A stretch of DNA of 33,555 bases from Nocardioides jejuensis (GCF_004337475.1 NZ_SJZJ01000031.1:1-33555), one strand, 5' to 3'; counted from the first letter of the stretch, positions 24,833-32,629 are shown. Notes: generated by a model not told the origin, from the sequence alone. Numbers and translations: made by a program.

Positions 24833-26368
24833 ATGCCGCAGCAGCCCGCGTTTCGCTTCATTGACCTCTTCGCGGGCATCGGCGGCTTTCATGCCGTCAT
24901 GAAGGCATTCGGCGGCGAGTGCGTCTATGCCGTCGAGATCGACAAGAAGGCTGCGAACGTCTACGAGGCGAACTGGGGCCATCCGGCTCACGGTGACATC
25001 ACTCTCGACGCAGACGACGAAGTCGGGATCATGAACGTCCCGGCTCACGATGTCCTCTGTGCGGGCTTTCCTTGCCAGCCATTCTCGAAGTCCGGCGCTC
25101 AGCGCGGCATGGACGAGGCGCGCGGAACGCTCTTCTTCAATATCGCCTCGATCATCAAGGCTCACCACCCGAAGGTCGTTCTTCTGGAGAACGTTCGAAA
25201 CCTCATCGGACCGCGCCACACCCACGAGTGGGACGTGATCATCCAGACGCTTCGCGAAGAGGGCTACAACGTCTCCGCCCGCCCGGCTGTCTTCTCGCCC
25301 CACCTTCTGCCTGAGCACCTCGGTGGCACGCCGCAGGTACGCGAACGTGTCTTCATCACGGCGACCTACGCGCCTCACACCGTGCCGTTCCTCCCGAACG
25401 GCAAGGTCGACTTCGAGATCGAGGGGCCGAAGCCGGTCGCCACGATGAATGACCGCTTCCCTAAGTCCGCAACCAGCAATGCGCCGCTGTTCGACCCAGG
25501 TTCGAAGGACGGCGGCTGGAACCTGTTGGACGGCGGCCTGCTTGACGACTCCCACGCGATCCCTGGCTGTGACCTGACCGCGGGCGAAACGCTGTGGATC
25601 GACGCGTGGGACGCCTTCACAACACTGATGCGCGAGCGGACCGGTGAGCCGCTGAAGGGATTCCCCTACTGGGCCGATTGCTGGCTCGACTTCCCTGAGG
25701 CAGCGGCCTCAATGCGCCGGGCCCCCCTGCCAAAGCGCAACGACGAAGGCCGCTACGAGCCCGGGTCGCTCAACGGGTTCAAGGCACCAAATAAGGTCAC
25801 GCGTCCCCACATCCCGGCTCACCTTCCAGCATGGAAGCAATCGCATCTGCGACGGAACTACGACGCGTTCGAGGCTCACTGGCGCGACATCCTGCCGTGG
25901 GCATGGCAGTGGGGTGTCTACACCGACCTCTTCCCGACGTCGCGTCGAAAGTTGGAGTGGCAGGCCCAAGATGCCAAGTGTCTGTGGGACACGGTCATGC
26001 ACTTCCGGCCCTCCGGCATCCGCGCAAAGCGCCCGACCTATCTCCCCGCACTGGTGGCGATCACCCAGACCTCCATCGTCGGTCCGCGCGAGCGCCGTCT
26101 CTCGCCTCGCGAGACCGCTCGCCTTCAGGGCCTGCCGGACACCTTTGCGTTCCCTGATCAGCCCGCCGCCGCGACGTACAAGCAGATGGGTAACGGCGTC
26201 GCCGTCGGCGCGGTTCAGCATGTCTTCCGTGAACACGTCCTGCGTGACGAGGCGTTGCTCGTAGCCGATCCGGACGGCATCGGTCAGCGGATCGTTGACG
26301 CGGCGAAGGACGCGACCCCGGCAAAGGTCGTCGAGCGCCTCTCGAAGCACAAGCCTTCACGATCCTGA
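24833..26368 (+). CDS. C5 cytosine-specific DNA methyltransferase
   Basis: 511 residues. It transfers a methyl group from S-adenosylmethionine to C5 of cytosine within a recognition site. The conserved motifs are in order: I FIDLFAGIGGFHAV, IV GFPCQPFSKSG with catalytic Cys81, VI ENVRNL (Glu119), VIII QVRERVFIT, a long variable target-recognition region, IX RLSPRETARLQGLPDTF and X QMGNGVAVGAVQHV. ATG 24833 is chosen because it opens the domain at the usual distance and has a leaderless promoter; in-frame ATGs at 24764 and 24794 are alternatives. The downstream candidate nuclease and Vsr make a type II restriction-modification unit likely. The recognition sequence cannot be read by eye. Confidence 0.96.
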   Translation: MPQQPAFRFIDLFAGIGGFHAVMKAFGGECVYAVEIDKKAANVYEANWGHPAHGDITLDADDEVGIMNVPAHDVLCAGFPCQPFSKSGAQRGMDEARGTLFFNIASIIKAHHPKVVLLENVRNLIGPRHTHEWDVIIQTLREEGYNVSARPAVFSPHLLPEHLGGTPQVRERVFITATYAPHTVPFLPNGKVDFEIEGPKPVATMNDRFPKSATSNAPLFDPGSKDGGWNLLDGGLLDDSHAIPGCDLTAGETLWIDAWDAFTTLMRERTGEPLKGFPYWADCWLDFPEAAASMRRAPLPKRNDEGRYEPGSLNGFKAPNKVTRPHIPAHLPAWKQSHLRRNYDAFEAHWRDILPWAWQWGVYTDLFPTSRRKLEWQAQDAKCLWDTVMHFRPSGIRAKRPTYLPALVAITQTSIVGPRERRLSPRETARLQGLPDTFAFPDQPAAATYKQMGNGVAVGAVQHVFREHVLRDEALLVADPDGIGQRIVDAAKDATPAKVVERLSKHKPSRS

Positions 26369-26409
26369 CCGTGTCGCGAGTTCTCCGATGGGGCGCTGTC
26401 CGCGGGGCA

Positions 26410-26421
26410 TAGTCTCGGTGG
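26410..26421 (+). promoter_or_regulatory. -10 element for a leaderless restriction-gene mRNA
   Basis: TAGTCT at 26410-26415, six bases, then GTG at 26422. This repeats the spacing seen before the methyltransferase and before the ATPase at 30064. A promoter of its own would let the nuclease gene be controlled separately from the methyltransferase gene. Confidence 0.45.
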
Positions 26422-27873
26422 GTGTGCGCTGCCTCCGTTGATCGACCGTTCTTCCTGCCCGCCGCCACTGCTGGCGAAGCGATCGAACGCATCTTCTCGC
26501 TGACGGGCGCTTCCGATGTAGGCACCCGCGGAGAGAAGCGCGCCGTCGTTGCCCTGCGGGACGCCCTTGGGCTGGACATCGAGACAGGCGTGACCAGCGA
26601 CGTAATGGGCGCTGCCCTCGCCGAGGCGCTTCACGTCGACTGGGACACAGCGCGCTATCTCGACCGCCACAAGATCACCCTGGACGGCCTCAACGCACTG
26701 CTTGAGGGCGCGGCCGACGCCTACGCGGAGGGGTCGCTCCGGCGCCTCGCCGAGATGCGTCCCGCGCTTCTGGACGGGCCCGAGTGGGCCTTGTTCGAGC
26801 CTGCTCGTTCAAAGATCGAGGCGGTCAACCGAATCTCCATGCTGACGGGCTCCGGCGCGGAGCGACTCGGCCCGGGCGGCAAGGAGCACAAGCGTGTGCT
26901 CGTGAACCTGGTTGACGGGATGCGCCTTGGAATCCCGATCACCACCAAGCACGGTACGGCGGAGGCATTGGCGCGAGAGTTCAACGCGCCTTGGTCAGAC
27001 ATCTGCGTTTCTACGCAGGGCACGATCACGCTGACTGGCCTGAATGTCATCCTCGCTGGCGCCGAGCGACACCTCGGAAGGCTCGGCGGCGACCGCGCGC
27101 TGCTCTTCGGCACACCCGAGGAAGAGGGGCGCGCACTCGCGGCCGCCCTCGTCGACGGGTTCAGCCTGAAGAGGTTCGCCGATGGATCCGAGCGCGTTCA
27201 CTGGGACGGTCGTCGTTCGGTGAAGTGGCTCGCAGACAACCAGACCGGACAGCAGAACCAGATGGAATGGCCCGGCTTCTACTGGGAGTTCCAGGCACGC
27301 ACGATCCTCGGTCGGCGCTTCGCCCCCAACCGGAACCCACCGAAGACGAAGTACGGTCCGGAACCATTCGACTACTCCCTTAACTACGTCTGGGATCTCA
27401 AGTCCCACACGGAGACGTGGTTCGACCCACTGACCGGCGAGACCACGAAGGGTAGGGGCGGGTCTCCGCTCAATGACGCCCAGTCGATGGACGAGTGCAT
27501 CGCCGATCAGGGTCTCGGCTTCCTGATGGTCGGCGGCCGCGCGATCACCGACACTGACGGAGCCTTCAAGGCATGGCAGGACGCCCTCAAGGGGAAGGCT
27601 GCGGCTCCGTCCAACTCCGGCCGCTCACGGATGCGAAAGGCTGCCTTCGAGCCGCTCCATGTCGATGCGTTCTGGTTCGCCGACACGTTGGCTCTGAACT
27701 CAGCGGTCGCGGCGGGACATGTCACCGGGTTCAAGCAGGGTCCCCAGGCACCGAGGGTCGCGGGCGAGCCTGGCGCTGCCCGTCGCCCGAAGTACACCCT
27801 CTCCAGCAAGGCTGCTGGTACGAGCCTCCACTTGGTCCGATACGAGTTCCCGAGCAGGCCACCGAAGGCGTGA
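26422..27873 (+). CDS. Candidate type II restriction endonuclease, PD-(D/E)XK, with tandem N-terminal repeats
   Basis: 483 residues from GTG 26422, directly after the C5 methyltransferase. The C-terminal half has a PD-(D/E)XK pattern: E289 in YWEFQARTI, D317 in EPFDYSLNY, and D325/K327 in VWDLKSHTE. The N-terminal 220 residues are a tandem duplication. Residues ~19-106 (EAIERIFSLTG to ITLDGLNALLEGA) align with ~133-221 (EAVNRISMLTG to ITLTGLNVILAGA). Such repeats could form a two-part DNA-recognition domain. Position and nuclease motif support the partner-enzyme call, but I do not recognise a named restriction-enzyme family. Confidence 0.72.
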   Translation: MCAASVDRPFFLPAATAGEAIERIFSLTGASDVGTRGEKRAVVALRDALGLDIETGVTSDVMGAALAEALHVDWDTARYLDRHKITLDGLNALLEGAADAYAEGSLRRLAEMRPALLDGPEWALFEPARSKIEAVNRISMLTGSGAERLGPGGKEHKRVLVNLVDGMRLGIPITTKHGTAEALAREFNAPWSDICVSTQGTITLTGLNVILAGAERHLGRLGGDRALLFGTPEEEGRALAAALVDGFSLKRFADGSERVHWDGRRSVKWLADNQTGQQNQMEWPGFYWEFQARTILGRRFAPNRNPPKTKYGPEPFDYSLNYVWDLKSHTETWFDPLTGETTKGRGGSPLNDAQSMDECIADQGLGFLMVGGRAITDTDGAFKAWQDALKGKAAAPSNSGRSRMRKAAFEPLHVDAFWFADTLALNSAVAAGHVTGFKQGPQAPRVAGEPGAARRPKYTLSSKAAGTSLHLVRYEFPSRPPKA

Positions 27874-27876
27874 GCG

Positions 27877-28980
27877 CTACCAGCCGCCGATCCAGTTGAA
27901 GCGGCTGCCAGAGAAGCCACCGTGATAGAAGTTCGCATTCAGTGCACTGCGGGCGCCTTGGAGCGACGCGACAGCGGCAGCCTCCGTGGACTTGGTTGTG
28001 ACGTTCGCGCCGCCGATGTACACCGCGCCGGAGGCCTTCACCGGCTTCTCGACCCATCCGGCGAACGAGTCGATGCCGCCAAGGAGAGGGTCGCGCCATC
28101 CCGTCAGGTCAGCCAGCCAGCGCAGGCACCGTTCGATGGTGGTTGCTTGGGAGTTCGCCAGGTTCCAATCGTCGTTCAGCCACGGGTCGAGGCCGCTCGC
28201 CTGGCGCTCGCGATCAAGGGCATTCACAGTGTCGAGGAAGTCGTGAGGCCGCATCCCATCTACTAGCCGGAAGACCTGTTCGGTGAGGCTCGCGGGCCCA
28301 ACGGCTCCTGCCATCACCGCCCACCAGACGCGAGCGTTCGCGGCGTACTTGGTGTAGGTCGAGACGCCGCCATCGCAATTTGCGACCAGCCATGGCAGGT
28401 AATGGCGGTCGAAGAACTTCGGCGGCCTGTCTGCCGCCTCCAGGAGCGCGAGCAGGATCTGAGCCGTCCCGAGCGGATACTTCCACTTCGAGGAGTCCGC
28501 CTTGGCGGCGTCGTCGTAGCAGCCTTGGGTCCCTGCCCAGATTGACGGCACCGCGAAGAGCCGCTTCTGCGCTGCTACGGCGACCGCCGCGTCCCAGGCC
28601 TGCCATTCCGCACGGAGGTTCAGGAGCATTGGCCGCTTCGCTCCATACTTCACGACGTGGTTGCTGATTGAGTCGTGGTTCAGCGAGAAGAGATCAACGG
28701 CCACCAGGCCCGCAGGTGGTTCGTTCGAGACGGACGGGTGCAGCAGCCATTTCGAGGATGACGCGACGAGGCCCACGACGTTCCATGAAGGCGCGACTGA
28801 GGCGAGCATCGCCGCGGAGACCAGCCCATCGATGTCTGCGCTGACGATCATCTGCCGGGGTGTATCGAGCATCTCCGAAAGCCTTGCGGCAGAAGACGCC
28901 GGGTTGCTGCCGTCCAGTTCTCGTGCGAGCGCGCTGATGGCGATCCTGCGACGCTCCGTAGCCGTCGACTGTGCGCTCAT
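27877..28980 (-). CDS. Protein with a DHH-phosphoesterase-like first motif, unknown function
   Basis: 367 residues from ATG 28980. MIVSADIDGLVSAAML (D49, D51, G52) resembles motif I of the DHH superfamily, and AVDLFSLNHDSISNH (D96, H102) sits where motif II is expected. A true D-H-H triad is not visible, so a divergent or inactive DHH-like fold is also possible. The rest is mainly helical, with a conserved-looking WLVANCDGGVSTYT. Family members (RecJ, NrnA, GdpP type) hydrolyse nucleic acids or cyclic dinucleotides. It converges on the restriction gene with a 3-base gap and lies between it and Vsr, so a role in the R-M cluster is plausible. Confidence 0.5.
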   Translation of the reverse strand: MSAQSTATERRRIAISALARELDGSNPASSAARLSEMLDTPRQMIVSADIDGLVSAAMLASVAPSWNVVGLVASSSKWLLHPSVSNEPPAGLVAVDLFSLNHDSISNHVVKYGAKRPMLLNLRAEWQAWDAAVAVAAQKRLFAVPSIWAGTQGCYDDAAKADSSKWKYPLGTAQILLALLEAADRPPKFFDRHYLPWLVANCDGGVSTYTKYAANARVWWAVMAGAVGPASLTEQVFRLVDGMRPHDFLDTVNALDRERQASGLDPWLNDDWNLANSQATTIERCLRWLADLTGWRDPLLGGIDSFAGWVEKPVKASGAVYIGGANVTTKSTEAAAVASLQGARSALNANFYHGGFSGSRFNWIGGW

Positions 28981-29055
28981 GCGACTGGACCGATGCAGAG
29001 AGCAAGCATGTTCCGATTAGATCGCGGCGGAATAGTGCGTGCCACGGTGACGCGC

Positions 29056-29451
29056 CTAAGCCCCGAGGAGAGCACGGAGAGCCTTCCGCAGCGCCTGCAT
29101 TCCGTCGAGCGTGACTGTTGAGCCGCCGCCTGACTTGGTAGCGCGCGAGTCGTAGTCAGCGGAGTACGGCATGCCCGCCTTGCGGATGATTCGCTCCGTC
29201 ACCTCGGGCATCGCTCCACCTGCAACGCCGACCTGGCTTGCGGCCTCTTGGAACACCTCGGTGGGCAGACTGCTCCCGTTGGAAGTCGCCAGGCGTTTGA
29301 TCCCGAGGATGTCGCAAAGGTCGTTCAGGACGTCCTGCTTTGTCTCCCCGCCATGCCAGCCGTAGGAGCCGCTCTGGCCGGTTCCGGAGTCATCGATCTT
29401 GAGGCACGTACCGCACCACTCCGGGTTCATCCCATGCACGCACTCGTCCAT
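29056..29451 (-). CDS. Small protein with N-terminal CxxC motif, unknown
   Basis: 131 residues from ATG 29451. The N-terminus MDECVHGMNPEWCGTCLK has Cys and His spaced as a small zinc site, followed by a Gly/Ser linker and a helical C-terminal region (QDVLNDLCDILGIKRLA, EVTERIIRKAG). No family recognised. It is divergent from vsr, with 71 bases between start codons, and follows the DHH-like gene on the same strand (75 bases apart), so it is transcribed ahead of that gene. Confidence 0.6.
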   Translation of the reverse strand: MDECVHGMNPEWCGTCLKIDDSGTGQSGSYGWHGGETKQDVLNDLCDILGIKRLATSNGSSLPTEVFQEAASQVGVAGGAMPEVTERIIRKAGMPYSADYDSRATKSGGGSTVTLDGMQALRKALRALLGA

Positions 29452-29522
29452 GTGCTGATCCGATCACGATCGCCCGACACATGCAGCAGGTTGCGCGGAC
29501 TGACGGTGGCATCCTCGACGAT

Positions 29523-29951
29523 GTGACCAAGCCGTACGAGTCGTGGGCGTCGAGCCCAGCATCGCGCGCCGTCATGCAGGCCAATCGGCGACGCGACACC
29601 TCGCCAGAGATGGCGGTCCGCAGGCTGGTTCACGCCGCCGGGCTGCGGTACCGGGTCGATACGCGACCGCTCTCTGACCTGAACCGGCGGGCCGACCTGG
29701 TCTTCCGAGGTGCAAAGGTGGCGGTCTTCATCGACGGCTGCTACTGGCATGGCTGCCCTAAGCACGGGACGGTGGCGAAATCAAACGCCGACTACTGGTC
29801 GCCGAAGATCGCACGAAATCGTGAGCGAGACGCCGAGACGGATCGCCTGCTTGTGGACGCCGGGTGGACTGTGATTCGTGCTTGGGAGCACGAGGTACCG
29901 AGCGCCGTCGCGCAGCGCATCCTCTCCGCTGTGCCCGAGCGGCGTGCGTAG
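29523..29951 (+). CDS. vsr: Very short patch repair endonuclease Vsr
   Basis: 142 residues from GTG 29523. Vsr nicks DNA 5' of T in T:G mismatches that arise from deaminated 5-methylcytosine. The family signatures are all present: SRAVMQANRRRDTSPEMAVR, catalytic ADLVFRGAKVAVFIDGCYWH with the Cys/His zinc ligands in GCPKHGT, and WTVIRAWEHEV. A longer ORF from 29481 is possible but the GTG gives the usual N-terminus. Vsr genes typically accompany C5 methyltransferases, and this supports the methyltransferase at 24833 making 5-methylcytosine. It sits apart from the methyltransferase gene, beyond the DHH-like and small genes. Confidence 0.93.
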   Translation: MTKPYESWASSPASRAVMQANRRRDTSPEMAVRRLVHAAGLRYRVDTRPLSDLNRRADLVFRGAKVAVFIDGCYWHGCPKHGTVAKSNADYWSPKIARNRERDAETDRLLVDAGWTVIRAWEHEVPSAVAQRILSAVPERRA

Positions 29952-30051
29952 TTGGCGGGCACCAGTGGACCAAACAGGGCTCGTGTGCGTGAGCGGCGCC
30001 CGAATTGCCACCCGATCCCGTGATCACGCCCTGTGGGCGGGGGATGGATCC

Positions 30052-30063
30052 TAGGCTGACAGC
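30052..30063 (+). promoter_or_regulatory. -10 element for a leaderless ATPase-HNH mRNA
   Basis: TAGGCT at 30052-30057 is followed by six bases and the GTG start at 30064, the third instance of this spacing in the island. The 112 bases between vsr and this start (29952-30063) hold no gene, so this is the promoter region for the two-gene operon. Confidence 0.45.
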
Positions 30064-31599
30064 GTGAAGTTCCGGGTCGTTCAGATGAGATATCCACCGG
30101 CCGATGCCATGCCCGGGACCCTCTACCTTTGTACCGATCGCTGGAACGACTTCGGCTTCACGACCACGTTTGATGCGGTCTACGTCGCACAGAACGGGAC
30201 GAAGCAAGCAGTTGGTCCAGTCAAGATTGGCGGCATTGGCTGGCCAGAGTCGCAGCGTTCACCAGATCTGCCGGACCGGTTCGATGCGCTCGGGCCGACG
30301 TTCGTCTCCGTCGGCCAGGATGACGAGTACTACTCGAATCTTCGGGCGCTGCCCGGCACCGCGGGCGAAGAGATCTTGGTCGGTCTGCGTGACATGGCGT
30401 TCGACAACGCTCTGTTCGACGGGGCGCGACGCGAGGACGTCGTCCAAACGTCACTGCTGCGGTCAGTTTCGTCGGCCGCCGTGGTGGGCCGATTTCGGCG
30501 GCTTGCTTTGGGACTTCCTCCCCTGACCCCCTACAAGTTCAGTTACGACATGCCCGTTGAAGAAGCGGCACAGGTCACCAGCCTGGACTTCGAAGTCACA
30601 GTTCAGGCGAATCCTCCGACCAATGTTCACGTCATCGTCGGGCGCAATGGTTCCGGCAAGACCAGAGTGCTCAAAGGCATGGCAGCCGCGATCACCCGCC
30701 AGGCCAACGACACGGAGGACGTTGGTGTGTTCCGGGTTGGTGATGAACGGAACGCAGTCACGGCGACTGACATCGCAAACGTGGTTTCGGTCTCCTTCAG
30801 CGCGTTCGATCCGTTCGTTCCGGTCCCGGTCGAAGTGTCGGCGCGAGCGGAGATCAAGTACACGTACGTTGGACTCCTGGTTCCTGGAGAACCGAGGACA
30901 AAGTCACACGAGGATCTCGGAGCCGAGTTCGTCGAGTCGTTTCGGGCCTGCATGCAGGACAGCAGGAGGGATCGGTGGATCCGCGCCATCCACACCCTGG
31001 AGGGCGACCCCAACTTTGCCGCAGCGGGGCTGCGAGTCCTGCCCGACAAGTGGGGGTCGCGCGGCGATGCGCCCCAAAGTGTCCGCGACGAGATGGTTCG
31101 TCTCTTTAGGCGGCTGAGTTCAGGGCATGGCATCGTCCTTCTGATGACGACCCGCCTGGTCGAGCGAGTCGAAGAGCGAACGCTCGTCCTTCTTGATGAG
31201 CCCGAAGCCCACTTGCATCCACCACTTCTCTCTGCATTCGTGAGGGCGTTGTCGGACCTGCTGATGGATCGAAATGGCGTTGCAGTCCTAGCAACGCATT
31301 CGCCAGTCGTGCTTCAAGAGGTGCCATCGAACTGTGTCCTCAAGTTGGAACGGTCGGGGTATGAGTCGACCGTTGACCGCCCCACAATCGAGACCTTCGG
31401 CGAGAACGTCGGCACGCTGACGCGCGAGGTGTTTGGGTTAGAAGTGTTGGAAACGGGCTTCTTCCGGATGCTTCGCGAGTCCATCGAGCGCAATGAGGAC
31501 TTCGGTGGAGTCCTCGACGACTTTGAGCGGCAACTCGGCAGCGAAGCGTCCGCGCTTGCCCGTGCCTACTTGGCCGTACGCAGTCGAGGTATCCAGTGA
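30064..31599 (+). CDS. ABC/SMC-type ATPase, PtuA-like (Septu-type defence)
   Basis: 511 residues from GTG 30064. An N-terminal ~175-residue region without known motif precedes a split ABC-type ATPase: Walker A VGRNGSGKT (192-200), signature-like RLSSGHGIVLLMTTR, Walker B and following residues TLVLLDEPEAHLHPP, and an H-loop in LATHSPVVLQ. This is the OLD/PtuA style of ATPase. Its stop overlaps the start of an HNH gene (GTGA), giving the ATPase-then-HNH order of Septu (PtuA-PtuB), in which the pair degrades DNA during phage infection. The long N-terminal extension is not typical of PtuA as I know it, so this may be a divergent branch or a distinct ATPase-HNH system. Confidence 0.82.
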   Translation: MKFRVVQMRYPPADAMPGTLYLCTDRWNDFGFTTTFDAVYVAQNGTKQAVGPVKIGGIGWPESQRSPDLPDRFDALGPTFVSVGQDDEYYSNLRALPGTAGEEILVGLRDMAFDNALFDGARREDVVQTSLLRSVSSAAVVGRFRRLALGLPPLTPYKFSYDMPVEEAAQVTSLDFEVTVQANPPTNVHVIVGRNGSGKTRVLKGMAAAITRQANDTEDVGVFRVGDERNAVTATDIANVVSVSFSAFDPFVPVPVEVSARAEIKYTYVGLLVPGEPRTKSHEDLGAEFVESFRACMQDSRRDRWIRAIHTLEGDPNFAAAGLRVLPDKWGSRGDAPQSVRDEMVRLFRRLSSGHGIVLLMTTRLVERVEERTLVLLDEPEAHLHPPLLSAFVRALSDLLMDRNGVAVLATHSPVVLQEVPSNCVLKLERSGYESTVDRPTIETFGENVGTLTREVFGLEVLETGFFRMLRESIERNEDFGGVLDDFERQLGSEASALARAYLAVRSRGIQ

Positions 31600-32426
31600 G
31601 GTATCTGGGCGTCCCGGACTTCGACGCGGTTGATGTCTTTGAGCAGACGCTGGGTCGGATGAAGTCAGGCAACCTGCTCAGCCGCATGCGCGCTTCGATG
31701 ATTGAGATTGCGGAGAACGACATCCGCTACTCGAACGCCGCCCAGCAGGCACTGTCGTGCGAACCCGACTTCACTCTCTCGGGGGTGAAGAACGGCGAGA
31801 TGGCCACTCACTACAACACGCGATTCGCGCGGCTCGGGAGTGCAGGTCGTCCCACCTACGACCGTCTGAAGTTGGAGGCTGGTGGGCGCTGCCCATTCTG
31901 CGGTCATCGACCGCCAGCGACCCTGGACCACTACCTGCCGAAGGAACGGCACGGTGCGCTTGCGGTGAATCCGTCCAATCTTGTAGCCGCGTGCCGCGAC
32001 TGCAACTCAGTCAAAGCAAGCCACCACCCCGCAGATCGAGTTCAGGAACTCCTTCATCCCTACTTCGATGACTTCAGTGACGTCACGTGGCTCTGCGCCG
32101 ACGTGGTGCGGACAGAGGCGGGTTGCGCGGTGACCTTCGCGGCGAGGCCTGCCCCGGGGATGTCAGCCCTAGACGCCTCACGTGTGACGCATCATTTCGA
32201 GCGTCTGCGGCTCGGTCCGGATTACGCGGCGCTCGCCGCGAACGAACTCGCTGGCGTCCTCCATCAGTTTCGAGTTCTCGTGGTCGCGGCCGGGCCTGCC
32301 GCAGTCGCCGACGAACTGCGCGACCGGGCTGTGTCGTGGGCGGCCCGGGAGCGGAACTGCTGGCAGACGGCCCTTTATCGCGCGCTGGCTGACTCGGCGG
32401 ACTACCACGCGGACCCCTTTGCGTGA
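31596..32426 (+). CDS. HNH endonuclease, PtuB-like partner of the ATPase
   Basis: 276 residues from GTG 31596, overlapping the ATPase stop by 4 bases. Residues 99-140 are an HNH/treble-clef nuclease: CPFCGHRPPATLDHYLPKER (C99, C102, D111, H112), NPSNLV, then CRDCNSVK (C133, C136, N137). The DHYLPK form is characteristic of PtuB-like HNH proteins. The C-terminal region after the nuclease (~100 residues) is helical. It probably acts in a complex with the ATPase, which would control its nuclease. No reverse transcriptase lies nearby, so it is not a retron-associated version. It is the last gene of the island, ending about 105 bases before the right boundary. Confidence 0.85.
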   Translation: MRYLGVPDFDAVDVFEQTLGRMKSGNLLSRMRASMIEIAENDIRYSNAAQQALSCEPDFTLSGVKNGEMATHYNTRFARLGSAGRPTYDRLKLEAGGRCPFCGHRPPATLDHYLPKERHGALAVNPSNLVAACRDCNSVKASHHPADRVQELLHPYFDDFSDVTWLCADVVRTEAGCAVTFAARPAPGMSALDASRVTHHFERLRLGPDYAALAANELAGVLHQFRVLVVAAGPAAVADELRDRAVSWAARERNCWQTALYRALADSADYHADPFA

Positions 32427-32447
32427 GGAGCCCAGTGCCGCGCGTGG

Positions 32448-32478
32448 GTGTCTATGCCGCGGCCTGCGGCATAGACAC
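32448..32478. terminator. Perfect 13-bp hairpin near the right end of the island
   Basis: GTGTCTATGCCGC at 32448-32460 and its exact complement at 32466-32478 enclose a 5-base loop. It begins 22 bases after the HNH stop. There is no T-run on either side, so a role as a recombinase or structural site is an alternative to termination. It would also meet transcripts coming from the orphaned mutY promoter on the other strand. Confidence 0.55.
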
Positions 32479-32488
32479 TGTCGTGACA

Positions 32489-32505
32489 CTCCTAGACCTG
32501 ACACA
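32489..32505 (-). repeat. Right subterminal inverted repeat of the island
   Basis: On the minus strand TGTGTCAGGTCTAGGAG, matching the left repeat at 1866-1882 at 14 of 17 positions and facing inward. It sits between the hairpin and the junction at about 32531. Confidence 0.6.
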
Positions 32506-32629
32506 CCCCGGGCGCGGCTCTAAAAGGGGCGACCATGACGGACCACGCCGTCGTCCCGGGACGCCGCCAGGGCAGGTCGCGCTGGTGCTCGGCGTACCAG
32601 GACAGGACGCGGCGGGTGAGGTCGTTCAT
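32492..32629 (-). pseudogene. mutY: Host MutY N-terminal fragment, cut at codon 33
   Basis: ATG at 32629 begins MNDLTRRVLSWYAEHQRDLP and continues WRRPGTTAWSVMV, the standard N-terminus of an actinobacterial MutY (W-Y...LPWR). After V33 the frame enters the island (A-P-F-R-A-A...) and stops at a TAG after 45 codons. The remaining 255 residues, starting S-E-F-M-L-Q-Q, are at 1079-1846. Joining the two gives a 288-residue MutY. The host promoter is retained, so the fragment may still be transcribed, now into the right end of the island. A functional peptide is not expected. Confidence 0.93.

Larger units (their letters stand above)
1848..32531. mobile_element. 30.7-kb genomic (defence) island integrated in mutY
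   Basis: The boundaries come from the two halves of host mutY. Joining base 1847 to 32532 (or 1846 to 32531, the same result because of a shared G) recreates an in-frame V-S-E-F-M-L-Q-Q junction. The left end has three overlapping tyrosine recombinase genes and a TnpC-like gene, and the interior is dominated by nucleases and ATPases typical of defence islands. Inward-facing 17-base imperfect inverted repeats lie near both ends (1866-1882 and 32489-32505). No relaxase, secretion or phage structural genes are visible. The 1-bp ambiguity means there is no long target duplication, unlike most tRNA-type integrases. Confidence 0.9.

Noticed and set aside
30064..32426. A retron with PtuAB effectors.
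   Set aside because: No reverse transcriptase gene or msr/msd-like structure is adjacent.
1848..32531. Prophage or integrative conjugative element.
   Set aside because: I found no capsid, tail, terminase, lysis, relaxase or type IV secretion genes; only recombinases and defence-type cargo.
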